64,000 bases of DNA from Buchnera aphidicola (Aphis aurantii). Lineage in GTDB: Bacteria; Pseudomonadota; Gammaproteobacteria; Enterobacterales; Enterobacteriaceae. The position numbers were made by a program, and so were the translations under genes. The notes under the pieces are model-generated. The model saw only the letters and a program-made list of their open reading frames with translations. It was not told where the DNA came from and did not search any database. Position 1 is the stretch's first letter. Each line of letters opens with the position of its first letter. The stretch lies in NCBI RefSeq assembly GCF_039388985.1, contig NZ_CP135021.1, forward strand, positions 496,001 to 560,000, given 5' to 3'. Positions 10,003-21,509 of the stretch are shown piece after piece.

Positions 10003-11978
10003 TTTAAACCTACTTTTTTAATATTTAAAAATTTTTGATCTTCTATTTCTTTAATTTCTTTTATAGAAACTACATATTCATTATGTTCATTAGTACTTTT
10101 GATAATTAAGCTTGTAATTATTGTAAAAAAAGATAATAAACATAACCAAGTAATATGCCAAACAGCTGAAAAACCAAATATTAAAGATAAAAAACCAATC
10201 ACCACTCCTAATCCCGTATTTTTTGGCATATGAATTTCATGATAATCAATATTTTTTATATGTTTCTTTTGTTTTTTTGATTCCCAAAAGTCATCTTTGT
10301 TTTTAACATGAGGGACGATAGCAAAATTATAAAAAGGTGCAGGTGAAGAAGTAGACCATTCTAAAGTTCTTCCATCCCATGGATCACCAGTGATATCTAA
10401 ATTATTACGACGATATTTAATTGAAACATAAAATTGAACTATTTGACATATAATGCCAATACCAATTAAAATAGCGCCAAATGCGGAAACACATAATAAA
10501 AAATGAAATTCTACATCAATATTTTGACTTAAACGACGAGTCATACCCATTAAACCTAAAAAATATAACGGCATAAAAGCAGTAAAAAAACCTATTATCC
10601 AAAACCAAAATGCACGTTTTCCCCAAATTTCATTTAAAACAAAACCAAATAATTTTGGAAACCAATAATTAATACCAGCAAAACAACCGAAAACAACACC
10701 ACCAATTATTACATTATGAAAATGAGCAACTAAAAATACACTGTTATGCAAAATAAAATCAGCTGGAGGAATAGATAATAATACACCAGTCATCCCGCCA
10801 ATAGAAAAAGTTAATAAAAAACCAATAGTCCATAACATTGAGGAATGCATATGAACACGACCTTGGTACATAGTAAATAACCAATTAAAAATTTTTACCC
10901 CAGTTGGAATTGCTATAATCATAGTAGTAATTCCAAAAAAAGCATTAACATTTGATCCTGCACCCATAGTAAAAAAATGATGCAACCACACAATAAAAGA
11001 TAAAATAGTAATAGCTAGTGTTGCCCATACTAAAGACACATATCCAAATAAACGCTTTTTTGAAAAAGTAGCCACAACTTCTGAAAAAATACCAAACACC
11101 GGAAGAACTAAAATATATACTTCTGGATGTCCCCAAATCCATATTAAATTTACATACATCATAGCATTTCCACCTAGATCATTAGTAAAAAAATGAAAAT
11201 TTAAATAACGATCTAAAGTTAATAAAATTAAAGTAATAGTTAATACTGGAAAAGATATGATAATTAATATATTTGTACATAAAGCTGTCCAGGTAAATAC
11301 AGGCATTTTAAATAAATTCATCCCTGGAGCTCTCATTTTTAAAATAGTTACTAAAAAATTAATCCCTGTTAAAGTTGTTCCAATTCCAGAAATTTGAAGA
11401 CTCCAAATCCAATAATCTACCCCTACTCCAGGGCTATATTTAATACCAGAAAGAGGGGGATAAGCTAACCATCCGGTTTGTGCAAATTCACCAATTCCCA
11501 AAGAAATAGTTAACAATACAGCACTACTTACATTTAACCAAAAACTTAAACTATTAAGAAAAGGAAATGCCACATCTCGAGAGCCAATTTGAAGTGGAAT
11601 AACTAAATTCATTAATCCAATAACAAGAGGCATAGCTACAAAAAAAATCATTATCACACCATGTGCTGTAAATATTTGATCATAATGATGTGAAGGTAAA
11701 AAACCAGGATTTCCTGAGGATGAAATAACTTGTTGAGCACGCATCAATATAGCATCTACAAAACCTCTGAATAACATAACAAAAGCTAATATACCGTACA
11801 TAATAGCTATCTTTTTATGATCAACAGTTGAAAACCATTCAGACCATAAATATTTCCATTTTCCATAATAAGTAATACCCGAGATTAAACATAGTCCAAT
11901 TAAAATAATAAAAAAATAAGTCACCATTATAATGGGCTCATTATAAGGTATAGCATCTAATGTTAATTTTCCAAACAT
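9999..11978 (-). CDS. cyoB: Cytochrome bo ubiquinol oxidase subunit I
   Basis: Catalytic, proton-pumping subunit that oxidises ubiquinol and reduces oxygen to water. At 659 aa it is close to E. coli (663), and all metal ligands keep their numbering. H106 and H421 serve the low-spin heme. H284, H333 and H334 bind CuB, with the cross-linking Tyr288 in WGHPEVY. H419 binds heme O. It is flanked by cyoA upstream and cyoC downstream. This oxidase would be the terminal step of aerobic respiration. An AGGAG-like ribosome site precedes the ATG. Confidence 0.98.
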   Translation of the reverse strand: MFGKLTLDAIPYNEPIIMVTYFFIILIGLCLISGITYYGKWKYLWSEWFSTVDHKKIAIMYGILAFVMLFRGFVDAILMRAQQVISSSGNPGFLPSHHYDQIFTAHGVIMIFFVAMPLVIGLMNLVIPLQIGSRDVAFPFLNSLSFWLNVSSAVLLTISLGIGEFAQTGWLAYPPLSGIKYSPGVGVDYWIWSLQISGIGTTLTGINFLVTILKMRAPGMNLFKMPVFTWTALCTNILIIISFPVLTITLILLTLDRYLNFHFFTNDLGGNAMMYVNLIWIWGHPEVYILVLPVFGIFSEVVATFSKKRLFGYVSLVWATLAITILSFIVWLHHFFTMGAGSNVNAFFGITTMIIAIPTGVKIFNWLFTMYQGRVHMHSSMLWTIGFLLTFSIGGMTGVLLSIPPADFILHNSVFLVAHFHNVIIGGVVFGCFAGINYWFPKLFGFVLNEIWGKRAFWFWIIGFFTAFMPLYFLGLMGMTRRLSQNIDVEFHFLLCVSAFGAILIGIGIICQIVQFYVSIKYRRNNLDITGDPWDGRTLEWSTSSPAPFYNFAIVPHVKNKDDFWESKKQKKHIKNIDYHEIHMPKNTGLGVVIGFLSLIFGFSAVWHITWLCLLSFFTIITSLIIKSTNEHNEYVVSIKEIKEIEDQKFLNIKKVGLK

Positions 11979-12035
11979 ATTTTATTTCTCCTGCTTGATG
12001 AAAAAAATGACATTGAATATGATTAATTAAATAAA

Positions 12036-12890
12036 TTAATGCACTATTCTGTCAAATAATGTCTTTTCAACATTAGAAAAATATTCTACATAATGATTTT
12101 CATTCGGAAAAGATACTTTGTTAAATTTTTTTAGAGTGTTTAACTTTTTCGGCGAATGTTGTATTTTATCAATCCAATCTATAAATATTTTTTTATTTGG
12201 TAACGAGATAACAGTAAACTTCATATTAGAAAATCCTCTTCCACTATAATTAGAAGATATTCCTTTATATTTTCCTAAATCGTTAGAAATTAAATTTAAT
12301 TTTGTTATCATTCCAGGCATGGCGTATATTTGACTTCCAAGGGATGGAATAAAAAAAGAATTCATAACAGAATTTGAAGTTATACGAAACACTACTGGTG
12401 TATTTTTAGGAAAGGCTATTTCATTAATAGTTGCTACACCATAATCTGGATAAATAAACAACCATCTCCAATCTAATGCAATGACATCTATTTTAATAGG
12501 TTTATATTTTGATAATATAGACTTTTTAGGATCTAATAAATGAGAATAATTCCATGTTAGATATGCTAAAAAAGATATTATTAAAATAGGTATAATCCAT
12601 ATAATTGTTTCTATTGTTTTAGATTCAGACCAATTCGGTTTATATATTTCAGTTATATTAGAAGCACGATATTTAATTGAAAAATATATTGTCATAAAAA
12701 AAACAGGAATAACTATAAATAACATCATTATAAATGATATTAGAATTAATGAAGATTCTTGTTGAGCGACGATTCCATGTGAGTTTAAGAGCATACTATC
12801 ACAACCATTTAATATGAAAATAATTGAAGTTAATAATAATATCTTAAAAAATTTATTAAAATTTGAATATATCATTTTAGAGAACCTCAA
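12036..12890 (-). CDS. cyoA: Cytochrome bo ubiquinol oxidase subunit II (lipoprotein)
   Basis: Subunit II of the bo oxidase, 284 aa. The N-terminus is a lipoprotein signal ending in the lipobox LNGC, with acylated Cys30. Two membrane helices follow (about 45-70 and 90-110), then a periplasmic cupredoxin-like domain that lacks the CuA ligands, as expected for a quinol oxidase. The DWRWLF-YPDYG and [15 protein letters not shown] segments are typical. It is shorter than E. coli CyoA (315 aa), mostly at the C-terminus. As first gene of the operon, it should have the main cyo promoter in the 271 bp gap before bolA. Confidence 0.95.
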   Translation of the reverse strand: MRFSKMIYSNFNKFFKILLLTSIIFILNGCDSMLLNSHGIVAQQESSLILISFIMMLFIVIPVFFMTIYFSIKYRASNITEIYKPNWSESKTIETIIWIIPILIISFLAYLTWNYSHLLDPKKSILSKYKPIKIDVIALDWRWLFIYPDYGVATINEIAFPKNTPVVFRITSNSVMNSFFIPSLGSQIYAMPGMITKLNLISNDLGKYKGISSNYSGRGFSNMKFTVISLPNKKIFIDWIDKIQHSPKKLNTLKKFNKVSFPNENHYVEYFSNVEKTLFDRIVH

Positions 12891-13161
12891 ATTTAATATT
12901 GTTAATTAAAATATTTTATAATTATTTTAATTAATTACAAATTTTACATTTTTAAAATACTAATAATTTTTGAAATAATTGAATTATTTTTAAAAAATTG
13001 ATAAAATTTAAAATAAAAATATGTTTTTATTAAGTATTTTATTATATTTTTCAAAAATAGAATTGCTTTTAAAGAAATTATTTCAAAATAATTTCATAAA
13101 ATCTAAAATAAAATTTTTTACCTGTTTTTTAAAATATTAATTGGGATATAAAACTAACTTT

Positions 13162-13470
13162 ATGTGTTTAGAAAAAATAAAAAAATATTTAACATTAAAA
13201 ATCAATATAATCAATATTGAAATTTATAACGATAGTAACTTTCATAAAAATACTTCAAATACTCTTACGCATCTAAAAATAATTATTATTAGCGATGATT
13301 TTATTAATCACAAAACAATTAACAGACATCGATTAATTTTTAAAAGATTAAGTGAAATACATAAAAAAAAAATATATTCAATTACATTATATACTTATAC
13401 TTCATACGAATGGAAACATAGAAAATATAAAAATAATAATTCTTTAAAATGCTTTCAACATGATAAATAA
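13162..13470 (+). CDS. bolA: BolA family protein
   Basis: BolA proteins pair with monothiol glutaredoxins and take part in iron-sulfur cluster handling; in E. coli BolA also affects cell shape. From the ATG at 13162 the product is 102 aa, matching the 105 aa E. coli protein. The open frame could start at a TTG at 13141, but those seven extra residues do not match the family. The conserved helix [12 protein letters not shown] and the following SITLYTYT strand identify it. It lies before tig as in E. coli and is divergent from cyoA. Confidence 0.88.
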   Translation: MCLEKIKKYLTLKINIINIEIYNDSNFHKNTSNTLTHLKIIIISDDFINHKTINRHRLIFKRLSEIHKKKIYSITLYTYTSYEWKHRKYKNNNSLKCFQHDK

Positions 13471-13692
13471 CTATTATTGCTATAAATAATTTTAAGATAA
13501 TGTGAAAATAAAAAAATTTACTAATTTACTTATAATTTTTTGTAAAATATTCTGATAAAATATCACGCATTTTATTATTCATTCTAAGCATATTTAAAAT
13601 AATTTATTCAATTAAAAATCCATTAAAATTAATAAATAAAAAATACCAATATCTAAAATTAACTGATAAATGTAATTTTTTAAGGTAATAAA

Positions 13693-15003
13693 ATGAAATT
13701 TCTTCTGGAAAAAACTAAAGATGCAGGTCATCGTGTTACAATCAATATTCCAAAAATAATAATTGATCAAGCTCTTATTAAAGAATTTTCTAAAATTAAT
13801 AAAACAACCAATATTAACGGTTTTAGAAAAGGCAAAGCGCCTATTAAGATAATACAACAAAAATATGGAAATAATGTTTATTATGATGTATTTAATAAAC
13901 TAATGCAAAAATTTTTTTTTGAATTCTTAAGTAAAGAAAAAATAAATATTATTGGACACCCTAAATATTTTATAAATAAAAATGAAGAAAAAAATGAAAA
14001 CTTTAAATATTCTGTAATTTATGAAATTTATCCTCATATCAAAATTAAAAAACTAAACCTCATCAAAGTAGAAAAAAGTATTGTTAATATCACTGATGCA
14101 GAGGTAAAAAAAAATCTCATCGAGAATCAAACAAAAACTACTGTTTGGAATAAAGTCAACAGATCTATCAAAATCAATGATCGAGTAAAAATTAGTTATT
14201 CATTATATGATAATAATAGAAAAATAGAAAAATTTGGCATAAAAAACATTCAATTTATTGTTTTAAACAATAATTTATTAAATGAATTAAATAACAAAAT
14301 AATTAATCATTACACTGATGATGTTATTTTTTTAAAAATATTTTTTTCTTCATTTCATCCTGAAAAAATACTTCATAAAAAAAATATAACATTGAAAATT
14401 AAAATAATACGCATTGAAGAAAAAGAAGAATTAAAAATAAAAAAAAATATTCAAAATACAAAATTTATTGAATTAAACTTACAATCCATAAAAAATAAAA
14501 TAGTACAAGATATAAACAAATTAATTCAAAATCAATTAAAAAATCAAATTATACACAAGCTAGTAACATTAAATCCAATTAAAATACCTCCTATCTTATT
14601 GAAGGAAGAAGTAAAAAATTTACATCAAAAATTAATAGAAGAATATAAAACAAAAAAAAATATTTTAGATAAACGATATCATATTAATCTTGAATTATAT
14701 GCTAAAAAAAGATTATATACTAAGTTAATCTTAGAAAAAATCATTAATGATAATAAAATTGTAGTTGATGAAGAACAAATAGAATTCACCATTAAAGAAA
14801 TATCTTCAAAATATAAAAATCCGTTAGAAATTATTAATTTATATAATCAAAATAAAATATTAAGAAAAACAATAAAAAATTTAGAACTAGAAAAAAAAGC
14901 TATAATATTTTTACAAAATAAAATTAATATTATAGATAAACATTATACTTTTGATGAATTTATACGTAATAACAGAAATTATTCAGAAGAACTATTTTTT
15001 TAA
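13693..15003 (+). CDS. tig: Trigger factor
   Basis: Ribosome-associated chaperone and peptidyl-prolyl isomerase that meets nascent chains at the exit tunnel next to L23. At 436 aa it matches the family (432). The ribosome-binding signature GFRKGKAP is at residues 43-50. The FKBP-like domain (about 150-245) is strongly diverged. The C-terminal arms are lysine- and isoleucine-rich with long A runs, typical of base drift in this genome. The RBS AAGGT precedes the ATG. It heads the tig-clpP-clpX-lon block. Confidence 0.95.
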   Translation: MKFLLEKTKDAGHRVTINIPKIIIDQALIKEFSKINKTTNINGFRKGKAPIKIIQQKYGNNVYYDVFNKLMQKFFFEFLSKEKINIIGHPKYFINKNEEKNENFKYSVIYEIYPHIKIKKLNLIKVEKSIVNITDAEVKKNLIENQTKTTVWNKVNRSIKINDRVKISYSLYDNNRKIEKFGIKNIQFIVLNNNLLNELNNKIINHYTDDVIFLKIFFSSFHPEKILHKKNITLKIKIIRIEEKEELKIKKNIQNTKFIELNLQSIKNKIVQDINKLIQNQLKNQIIHKLVTLNPIKIPPILLKEEVKNLHQKLIEEYKTKKNILDKRYHINLELYAKKRLYTKLILEKIINDNKIVVDEEQIEFTIKEISSKYKNPLEIINLYNQNKILRKTIKNLELEKKAIIFLQNKINIIDKHYTFDEFIRNNRNYSEELFF

Positions 15004-15105
15004 AAATCAAAATTTTTAATAATTTCGATTAAAATATTTAGATTATAAAAAATTTTAATATTTTATTTTTCACTTGATTTTTTTTATTTAAGAGAATACT
15101 AGAAA

Positions 15106-15699
15106 ATGTCTCATTCAATATTAATTCCAATGGTTATTGAACAAGATTCAAGAGGAGAACGTTCATATGACATATATTCAAGATTATTAAAAGAACGTAT
15201 AATTTTTATCAGCGGAACTATTGAAGATAGAATGGCAAATACTATTATAGCTCAAATGCTATTTTTAGAGGCTGAAAACCCAGAAAAAGATATATTTTTA
15301 TATATTAATTCACCTGGTGGTATTATTACTTCAGGTATGTCTATTTATGATACTATGCAATTTATTCATCCAGATGTAAGAACTATTTGCGTAGGACAGG
15401 CATGTTCAATGGGTGCTTTTCTTTTGGCATCTGGTACAAAAGGTAAAAGATTTTCTTTATTAAATTCAAGAATTATGATCCACCAACCATTAGGTGGTTT
15501 TCAAGGACAAGCATCAGATATTGCAATTCATACAAAAGAAATAATTAAAACGAAAAAAAGATTAAATCAACTATTTTCTTTGCATACTGGACAATCAATT
15601 AAAAAAATAAATAAAGATACAGAAAGAGATTGTTTTTTATCAGCAAATGAATCTATCCAATATGGACTAATTGATTCAATTCTAACTCAACGAAAATAA
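15106..15699 (+). CDS. clpP: ATP-dependent Clp protease proteolytic subunit
   Basis: Serine peptidase forming the tetradecameric chamber used by ClpX. The catalytic triad is complete: Ser101 in QACSMGAF, His126 in IMIHQPLGG and Asp175 in DTERD. The 197 aa protein is ten residues shorter than E. coli ClpP (207). All of the difference is at the N-terminus: only about four residues precede the point where the mature E. coli chain begins (ILIPMVIEQ). The cleaved propeptide is thus almost gone. clpX follows after 87 bp. Confidence 0.97.
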   Translation: MSHSILIPMVIEQDSRGERSYDIYSRLLKERIIFISGTIEDRMANTIIAQMLFLEAENPEKDIFLYINSPGGIITSGMSIYDTMQFIHPDVRTICVGQACSMGAFLLASGTKGKRFSLLNSRIMIHQPLGGFQGQASDIAIHTKEIIKTKKRLNQLFSLHTGQSIKKINKDTERDCFLSANESIQYGLIDSILTQRK

Positions 15700-15786
15700 A
15701 AAGTTTTATAAAATATTTTTTTAGCAGAATAAACTAGAATCTATTTACTCAAAAATCAAGAAATATAAAAAAGAGGTTGCAAACAT

Positions 15787-17067
15787 ATGACAAATAAGAG
15801 TAAAGATGATTCTAAAACATTACTTCATTGCTCTTTTTGCGGGAAAAATCAAAAAGAAGTGGAAAAACTAATTGCAGGCCCATCAGTATGCATATGTAAT
15901 GAATGTATTAAATTATGCAATAACATTATTGAAGAAACAAAGCCATCAAAAGATACTCAAAGTGGTGATTTAAAAAATTTACCTACACCATCAGAAATAA
16001 AAAAATATCTTGATAGCTATGTAATAGGACAAGATTATACAAAAAAAGTTTTATCTGTAGCTGTTTATAATCATTATCAGCGTATTAGAAATATAAATCA
16101 AAATCAAAAAAAAACTGAACTTGGTAAAAGTAATATTTTATTAATTGGGCCTACTGGAAGTGGTAAAACTTTATTAGCAGAAACACTAGCTAAATTATTA
16201 AATGTGCCATTTAGCATCTCTGATGCTACTACTCTAACAGAAGCTGGATATGTAGGAGAAGATGTTGAAAATGTAATACAAAAACTATTACAAAAATGCA
16301 AATATAATGTTAAAAAAGCAGAATTAGGTATTATATACATAGACGAAATTGATAAAATTTCTAGAAAATCTGACAATCCCTCTATAACTCGAGATGTATC
16401 AGGAGAAGGAGTTCAGCAAGCATTATTAAAACTTATTGAAGGAACATTAGCTTCTATTCCACCACAAGGTGGTCGAAAACATCCACAGCAAGAATTTTTA
16501 CAAATTAACACTTCAAATATTTTATTTATATGTGCAGGAGCATTTTCAGGATTATCTAATATTATTTCGAAAAGAATTAATGTGAATACTGAAATTGGAT
16601 TTAATGCAAAAATGCATAAACAAAATCAGGAAAAATCAAAAGAACATTTACTGAAACAAGTGGAACCAAAAGATTTAATAAAATTTGGATTAATTCCTGA
16701 ATTTGTTGGTCGTTTACCTATTATTACAATCGTAAATGAATTAACAAAAAATGCACTTGTTGAAATTTTATGTAAACCTAAAAATGCTTTAATTAAACAA
16801 TATCAAACACTATTTCATTTAGAAAAAGTAAAATTAGAGTTTGATGATAAATCAATTGAAGCTATTGCAAAACAAGCAATGCTTAAAAAAACAGGAGCCC
16901 GAGGATTAAGATCTATTATTGAGAAAGTTTTATTAAACATCATGTATGAATTACCATCAATGAAAAATGTAGAAAAGGTAATTATTACTGAATCAGTAAT
17001 ATATTCAAAATCTTTACCTAAAATAATATATGAAAAAACTAAATCAAAAAAAGCATCTGGTGAATAA
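15787..17067 (+). CDS. clpX: ATP-dependent Clp protease ATP-binding subunit ClpX
   Basis: AAA+ unfoldase that recognises tagged proteins and feeds them to ClpP. The N-terminal zinc domain has Cys15, Cys18, Cys37 and Cys40. Walker A GPTGSGKT and Walker B IIYIDEID follow, then the IGF loop (NTEIGFNAK) that docks on ClpP, and the GARGLR sensor-2 region. At 426 aa it is full length. Directly downstream of clpP as in E. coli. Confidence 0.98.
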   Translation: MTNKSKDDSKTLLHCSFCGKNQKEVEKLIAGPSVCICNECIKLCNNIIEETKPSKDTQSGDLKNLPTPSEIKKYLDSYVIGQDYTKKVLSVAVYNHYQRIRNINQNQKKTELGKSNILLIGPTGSGKTLLAETLAKLLNVPFSISDATTLTEAGYVGEDVENVIQKLLQKCKYNVKKAELGIIYIDEIDKISRKSDNPSITRDVSGEGVQQALLKLIEGTLASIPPQGGRKHPQQEFLQINTSNILFICAGAFSGLSNIISKRINVNTEIGFNAKMHKQNQEKSKEHLLKQVEPKDLIKFGLIPEFVGRLPIITIVNELTKNALVEILCKPKNALIKQYQTLFHLEKVKLEFDDKSIEAIAKQAMLKKTGARGLRSIIEKVLLNIMYELPSMKNVEKVIITESVIYSKSLPKIIYEKTKSKKASGE

Positions 17068-17229
17068 CATAAAAAATTAATTAAATTTTATACTTACCTA
17101 AAAGATGTATATCAAATATCAAACAATTATTAATATAAATTAAATCAAATATTAATATAACTGTATATTTTATATCTTGTAGTTTTCAAATTTACACACA
17201 GTACGGAAATTCAACTAAGAGAGAGCTCT

Positions 17230-19563
17230 ATGAATTCTGAGCGTTCTGAACGCATTAAAATTCCCGTTTTACCATTAAGAGATGTAGTTATATATCCTCA
17301 TATGGTTATTCCATTATTTGTAGGTCGTAAAAAATCAATTAAATGTATTGAAACATCTATGAATAATGATAAAAAAATTATGTTAATTGCACAAAAAGAA
17401 GCCTCTAAAGATGAACCAAATACAAATGATTTATTTAATATAGGAACTATAAGTTCAATTTTACAAATGCTCAAACTTCCAGATGGAACAGTAAAAGTAC
17501 TAGTTGAAGGATTACAACGTGCTCATGTTAAAAATTTAATTAATACAGGAGAACATTATATTGCCGAAGTAGAATTGATTAATATTTCTAATATCATAAA
17601 TAAAGAACATAAAGTTTTAATTAGAACAACAATTAATCAATTTGAATCTTATATTAAACTTAATAAAAAAATTCCATCAGAAATATTAAATACTCTGAAT
17701 AGTATAAAAAATTCAGAAAAATTAGCAGATACAATTGCGGCGCATATGCCATTAAAATTAAGTGATAAACAATCAGTCCTCGAAATAGAAAACGTAAATA
17801 AAAGACTGGAATTTTTAATGACTATGATGGAATCAGAAATTGATTTATTACAAGTAGAAAAAAGAATTAGAAATCGCGTTAAAAAACAAATGGAAAAAAG
17901 TCAAAGAGAATATTATTTAAATGAGCAAATAAAAGCAATTCAAAAAGAACTCGGTGATATGGATGAAATTCCAGATGAAAATAAACTATTAAAACAAAAA
18001 ATTAAATCTTTAAAAATGCCTAAAGAAGCCAAAGAAAAAATGGAATCAGAATTACATAAATTAAAAATGATGTCACCAATGTCCGCGGAAGCAACTGTAG
18101 TTCGTAGTTATATCGATTGGATGATACAAGTTCCATGGCATGCAAAAACAAAAATAAAAAAAGATATTCAAGAAGCTAAAAAAATTCTTGATATTGATCA
18201 TTTTGGACTGGAAAAAGTTAAAGAAAGAATATTAGAGTATTTAGCAGTTCAAAGTCGAACAAACAAAGTTAAAGGTCCTATTTTATGTTTAATTGGACCC
18301 CCTGGTGTAGGTAAAACATCATTAGGAAAATCTATTGCTAGATCAACGGGCAGAAAATATGTAAGAATGGCTTTAGGAGGAATAAGAGACGAAGCAGAAA
18401 TAAGAGGTCATCGTCGCACATATATAGGATCAATGCCTGGGAAACTCATTCAAAAAATGATCAAGGCAAAAGTAAAAAATCCATTATTTTTACTAGATGA
18501 AATTGATAAAATGTCTTCTGATATAAGAGTAGATCCAGCGTCCGCACTTCTAGAAGTACTTGATCCAGAACAAAATATTCATTTTAACGATCATTATTTA
18601 GAAGTGGATTACGACCTTTCTGATATTATGTTTGTAGCAACTTCGAATTCAATGAATATACCTTCGCCACTACTTGATAGAATGGAAATTATTCGACTTT
18701 CTGGATATACAGAAAATGAAAAATTAAATATAGCAAAACGTTATTTGTATCCGAAACAACTTGAAAGAAACGCTTTAAAAAAAGATGAACTAACAATTAC
18801 TGACTGCGCTATAATGCATATTATTCATTATTATACAAGAGAAGCCGGAGTTCGTAGTTTAGAACGTGAGATATCTAAAATATGTAGAAAAACAGTAAAA
18901 AAATTAATTTTAAATAAATCTTTAAAACATATTGAGATAAATAATGAAAATATTAATAAATTTTTAGGAGTAAAACGATTTGATTATGGAAAAACAAATC
19001 ATTTAAATCAAATTGGACAAGTTGTTGGATTAGCATGGACGGAAGTCGGTGGAGAATTATTAACGATTGAAACAGCGTCTGTATCAGGTAAAGGAAAACT
19101 TACCTATACTGGTTCTTTAGGTGAAGTCATGCAAGAGTCAATTCAAGCAGCACTAACAGTCGTTCGATCACAAGCCAAAAAACTAGGAATTAATAAAGAC
19201 TTTTATGAAAAACACGACATTCACGTACATGTTCCAGAAGGTGCTACTCCAAAAGACGGTCCAAGTGCAGGTATTGCTATGTGCACTGCTATAGTTTCTT
19301 CTTTAACAAGAAATCCTGTAAAATCTAATATCGCTATGACAGGAGAAATTACATTACAAGGAAAAGTACTTGCTATTGGAGGATTAAAAGAAAAATTATT
19401 AGCAGCACATCGCGGCGGTATAAAAATAGTTTTAATACCTTATGGTAATAAAAGACATTTAGTAGAAATACCAGAAAATATCATTGATGGATTAAAGATA
19501 TATCCAGTAAAGCATATTCAAGAAGTTTTAATATTAGCATTAGAAAAAAAACCATATATATAA
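17230..19563 (+). CDS. lon: ATP-dependent protease Lon
   Basis: Homo-oligomeric AAA+ protease that removes damaged and some regulatory proteins. The 777 aa chain keeps E. coli numbering: Walker A GPPGVGKTS near residue 356 and the catalytic dyad Ser679 (PKDGPSAG) and Lys722 (GLKEKLL). A purine-rich GAGAGAG ribosome site precedes the ATG. The 162 bp upstream gap suggests its own promoter; I could not pick a clear sigma-32 site. A hairpin at 19585-19605 ends the transcript. hupB, which follows lon in E. coli, is absent. Confidence 0.98.
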   Translation: MNSERSERIKIPVLPLRDVVIYPHMVIPLFVGRKKSIKCIETSMNNDKKIMLIAQKEASKDEPNTNDLFNIGTISSILQMLKLPDGTVKVLVEGLQRAHVKNLINTGEHYIAEVELINISNIINKEHKVLIRTTINQFESYIKLNKKIPSEILNTLNSIKNSEKLADTIAAHMPLKLSDKQSVLEIENVNKRLEFLMTMMESEIDLLQVEKRIRNRVKKQMEKSQREYYLNEQIKAIQKELGDMDEIPDENKLLKQKIKSLKMPKEAKEKMESELHKLKMMSPMSAEATVVRSYIDWMIQVPWHAKTKIKKDIQEAKKILDIDHFGLEKVKERILEYLAVQSRTNKVKGPILCLIGPPGVGKTSLGKSIARSTGRKYVRMALGGIRDEAEIRGHRRTYIGSMPGKLIQKMIKAKVKNPLFLLDEIDKMSSDIRVDPASALLEVLDPEQNIHFNDHYLEVDYDLSDIMFVATSNSMNIPSPLLDRMEIIRLSGYTENEKLNIAKRYLYPKQLERNALKKDELTITDCAIMHIIHYYTREAGVRSLEREISKICRKTVKKLILNKSLKHIEINNENINKFLGVKRFDYGKTNHLNQIGQVVGLAWTEVGGELLTIETASVSGKGKLTYTGSLGEVMQESIQAALTVVRSQAKKLGINKDFYEKHDIHVHVPEGATPKDGPSAGIAMCTAIVSSLTRNPVKSNIAMTGEITLQGKVLAIGGLKEKLLAAHRGGIKIVLIPYGNKRHLVEIPENIIDGLKIYPVKHIQEVLILALEKKPYI

Positions 19564-19584
19564 CATTTATCAAAAATTAAATTT

Positions 19585-19605
19585 GGCTGGCAAAAATTGT
19601 CAGCC
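19585..19605 (+). terminator. Putative rho-independent terminator after lon
   Basis: The arms GGCTGGCA and TGTCAGCC pair over 8 bp with one G-U wobble and a 5-base loop. They are followed by a T/A-rich stretch. This lies 21 bp after the lon stop and is unusually GC-rich for its surroundings. Confidence 0.7.
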
Positions 19606-19646
19606 TTTATAATAATAAAATTAAAAATATTTAGGATCGTTGTATT

Positions 19647-21509
19647 ATGACTAAATTTTTCAAAATACGATCAAAAAACATTGTAGTTAAATGTATTTTA
19701 GGTGTAATTATTTTATCAATAATATTTGGCACTTTAAATAACTATATTAATCAAGATAAAACTAAATATATAGCACAGGTTAACGAAGAACCAATTAGCT
19801 TTGAAACTGTAAATAATTTATTTAAAATTGAACTAAATAAACAAAAAAAAATACTAGGTTCAAATTTTAATACAATTAGTAATGATAAAATATTTCAAAA
19901 AAATATATATAATTATGTGTTACATCAATTAATTAATAATATTTTACTAGAACAATATACGAAAAATATTCAATTTAATTTAGATAATAATGAAATTAAA
20001 AAAACAATATTAAATTCTAATCTGTTTCAAGAAAATAATAAATTTAATAATCAAAAATATTTAAATTATTTAGAATCAATGAATTTAACAAACTATGAAT
20101 ATATAGAATTAATTAAAAAAAAATTAAATACAATACATTTAATTAATATTATTTCAGAAACAAATTTTATATTAGATAACGAAAAAAAAAATGTAATAAA
20201 TTTATTATCCCAAAAGAGAATAATAAACAAAGAAATTTTTAAAATTAATTCCATTAACAATCAAAATATAAAAAATATAGAAATTTTAAATTATTTTAAT
20301 AAAAATAAAAATAAATTTTATAGTCCAGAAAAATTTAAAATTAGCTATATTCATATATATCCAAATCAATTTAATACACATTGTAATGATAAAGAGATTA
20401 AACAGTGGTATAAAAAAAATATACATAAATATTTAACTGAAGAAAAAAGAAATTATAGTATTATTCAGATAAAAACTGAAAAAGAAGCTTTATCAATATT
20501 ATCAGAATTAAAAAAAGGAGGAAATTTCTCAAAAATAGCAAAAGAAAAATCAATCGAACCTATATCCTCTAAAAAAGGAGGAAATATTGGATGGATACCA
20601 ATCAACTTAATACCTGAGGAAATAAAAAAATCAAATTTAAATAAAAATAATCAAATTTCTGATATTATCAAATTTAATAATGAATTTTTAATTATTAAAT
20701 TAAACAAAATATTATTCAAAAAAATCAAAAAAATTTCTGAAGTATCTGACATAATAAAATCTGAAATAAAACAGAAAAAAAACTTAAATGCATATTATAA
20801 ATTAAAAAATAAAATTTTATTTTTATCTAAAAAACATAAAAATCAATTTGATTTAATCGAAAAAGAATCTAATATTAAATCTATAGAAACTCCATGGTTT
20901 GATAAAAATTCTATTCCTAAAATATTTCAAAATTCTATTCTAAAAAACGTCATTTTTAATGCAGGATTACTAAACAAAGAAAAAAAATTAACATCATACT
21001 CAAGATTAATTCAATTAAAAAATCATCATTTATTTTTACTAACTATAAAAGATTTTAAAACAAAAAAAATTAAAAAAATTAAAACTGTTAGAAACAACAT
21101 TATAAATATTTTAAAATATAAAAAAGCATTTAAATCAATTCAAAAAAAAACAAAAAAAATTTTGTTTGAATTAAATCACAATCATACAGATATATTAAGT
21201 AAAGAAAATTTACATTTCAATAATTCCGAAATATTATCTCGATACAGCCCGAATCCTATTACCTCTAAAATTTTTTCAATACCATATAAACCCAATAAGA
21301 AAAAAAAATATATCTTATATCAAGATAAAAATAAAAATTTTATCATCGCGTTTATATCAGGAGTTTATAACGAAAAATTTTCAAAAAATGAAACCGAAAT
21401 GATTGTCAAGTATTTAGAAAAAAATAGTATAGAAAAAATATTTAACTGTATGATTCAAAGTCTTTATAAAAAATCTCAAGTTTTATACAATAAAGTAGAA
21501 AATGTATAA
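19647..21509 (+). CDS. ppiD: Periplasmic chaperone and peptidyl-prolyl isomerase PpiD
   Basis: Inner-membrane-anchored folding factor located at the exit of the Sec translocon. The 620 aa protein matches E. coli (623). A short cytoplasmic N-terminus is followed by one membrane helix (about residues 17-35) and then a SurA-like chaperone region. The parvulin domain is at about 265-350, marked by YSIIQIKTE, LKKGGNFSKIAKE and KKGGNIGWIP. Outside that domain the sequence is very Lys/Asn/Ile-rich. The order lon-ppiD follows E. coli apart from the loss of hupB. Confidence 0.93.
   Translation: MTKFFKIRSKNIVVKCILGVIILSIIFGTLNNYINQDKTKYIAQVNEEPISFETVNNLFKIELNKQKKILGSNFNTISNDKIFQKNIYNYVLHQLINNILLEQYTKNIQFNLDNNEIKKTILNSNLFQENNKFNNQKYLNYLESMNLTNYEYIELIKKKLNTIHLINIISETNFILDNEKKNVINLLSQKRIINKEIFKINSINNQNIKNIEILNYFNKNKNKFYSPEKFKISYIHIYPNQFNTHCNDKEIKQWYKKNIHKYLTEEKRNYSIIQIKTEKEALSILSELKKGGNFSKIAKEKSIEPISSKKGGNIGWIPINLIPEEIKKSNLNKNNQISDIIKFNNEFLIIKLNKILFKKIKKISEVSDIIKSEIKQKKNLNAYYKLKNKILFLSKKHKNQFDLIEKESNIKSIETPWFDKNSIPKIFQNSILKNVIFNAGLLNKEKKLTSYSRLIQLKNHHLFLLTIKDFKTKKIKKIKTVRNNIINILKYKKAFKSIQKKTKKILFELNHNHTDILSKENLHFNNSEILSRYSPNPITSKIFSIPYKPNKKKKYILYQDKNKNFIIAFISGVYNEKFSKNETEMIVKYLEKNSIEKIFNCMIQSLYKKSQVLYNKVENV

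Noticed and set aside
10945-11142. 65-codon minus-strand frame within cyoB
   Set aside because: Out-of-frame shadow of cyoB.
13612-13860. 82-codon minus-strand frame
   Set aside because: Overlaps the start of tig, has no recognisable motif, and looks like AT-rich chance sequence.
17100-17170. Repeated ATTAATATAA strings upstream of lon
   Set aside because: Short, imperfect and AT-only; not distinguishable from composition.
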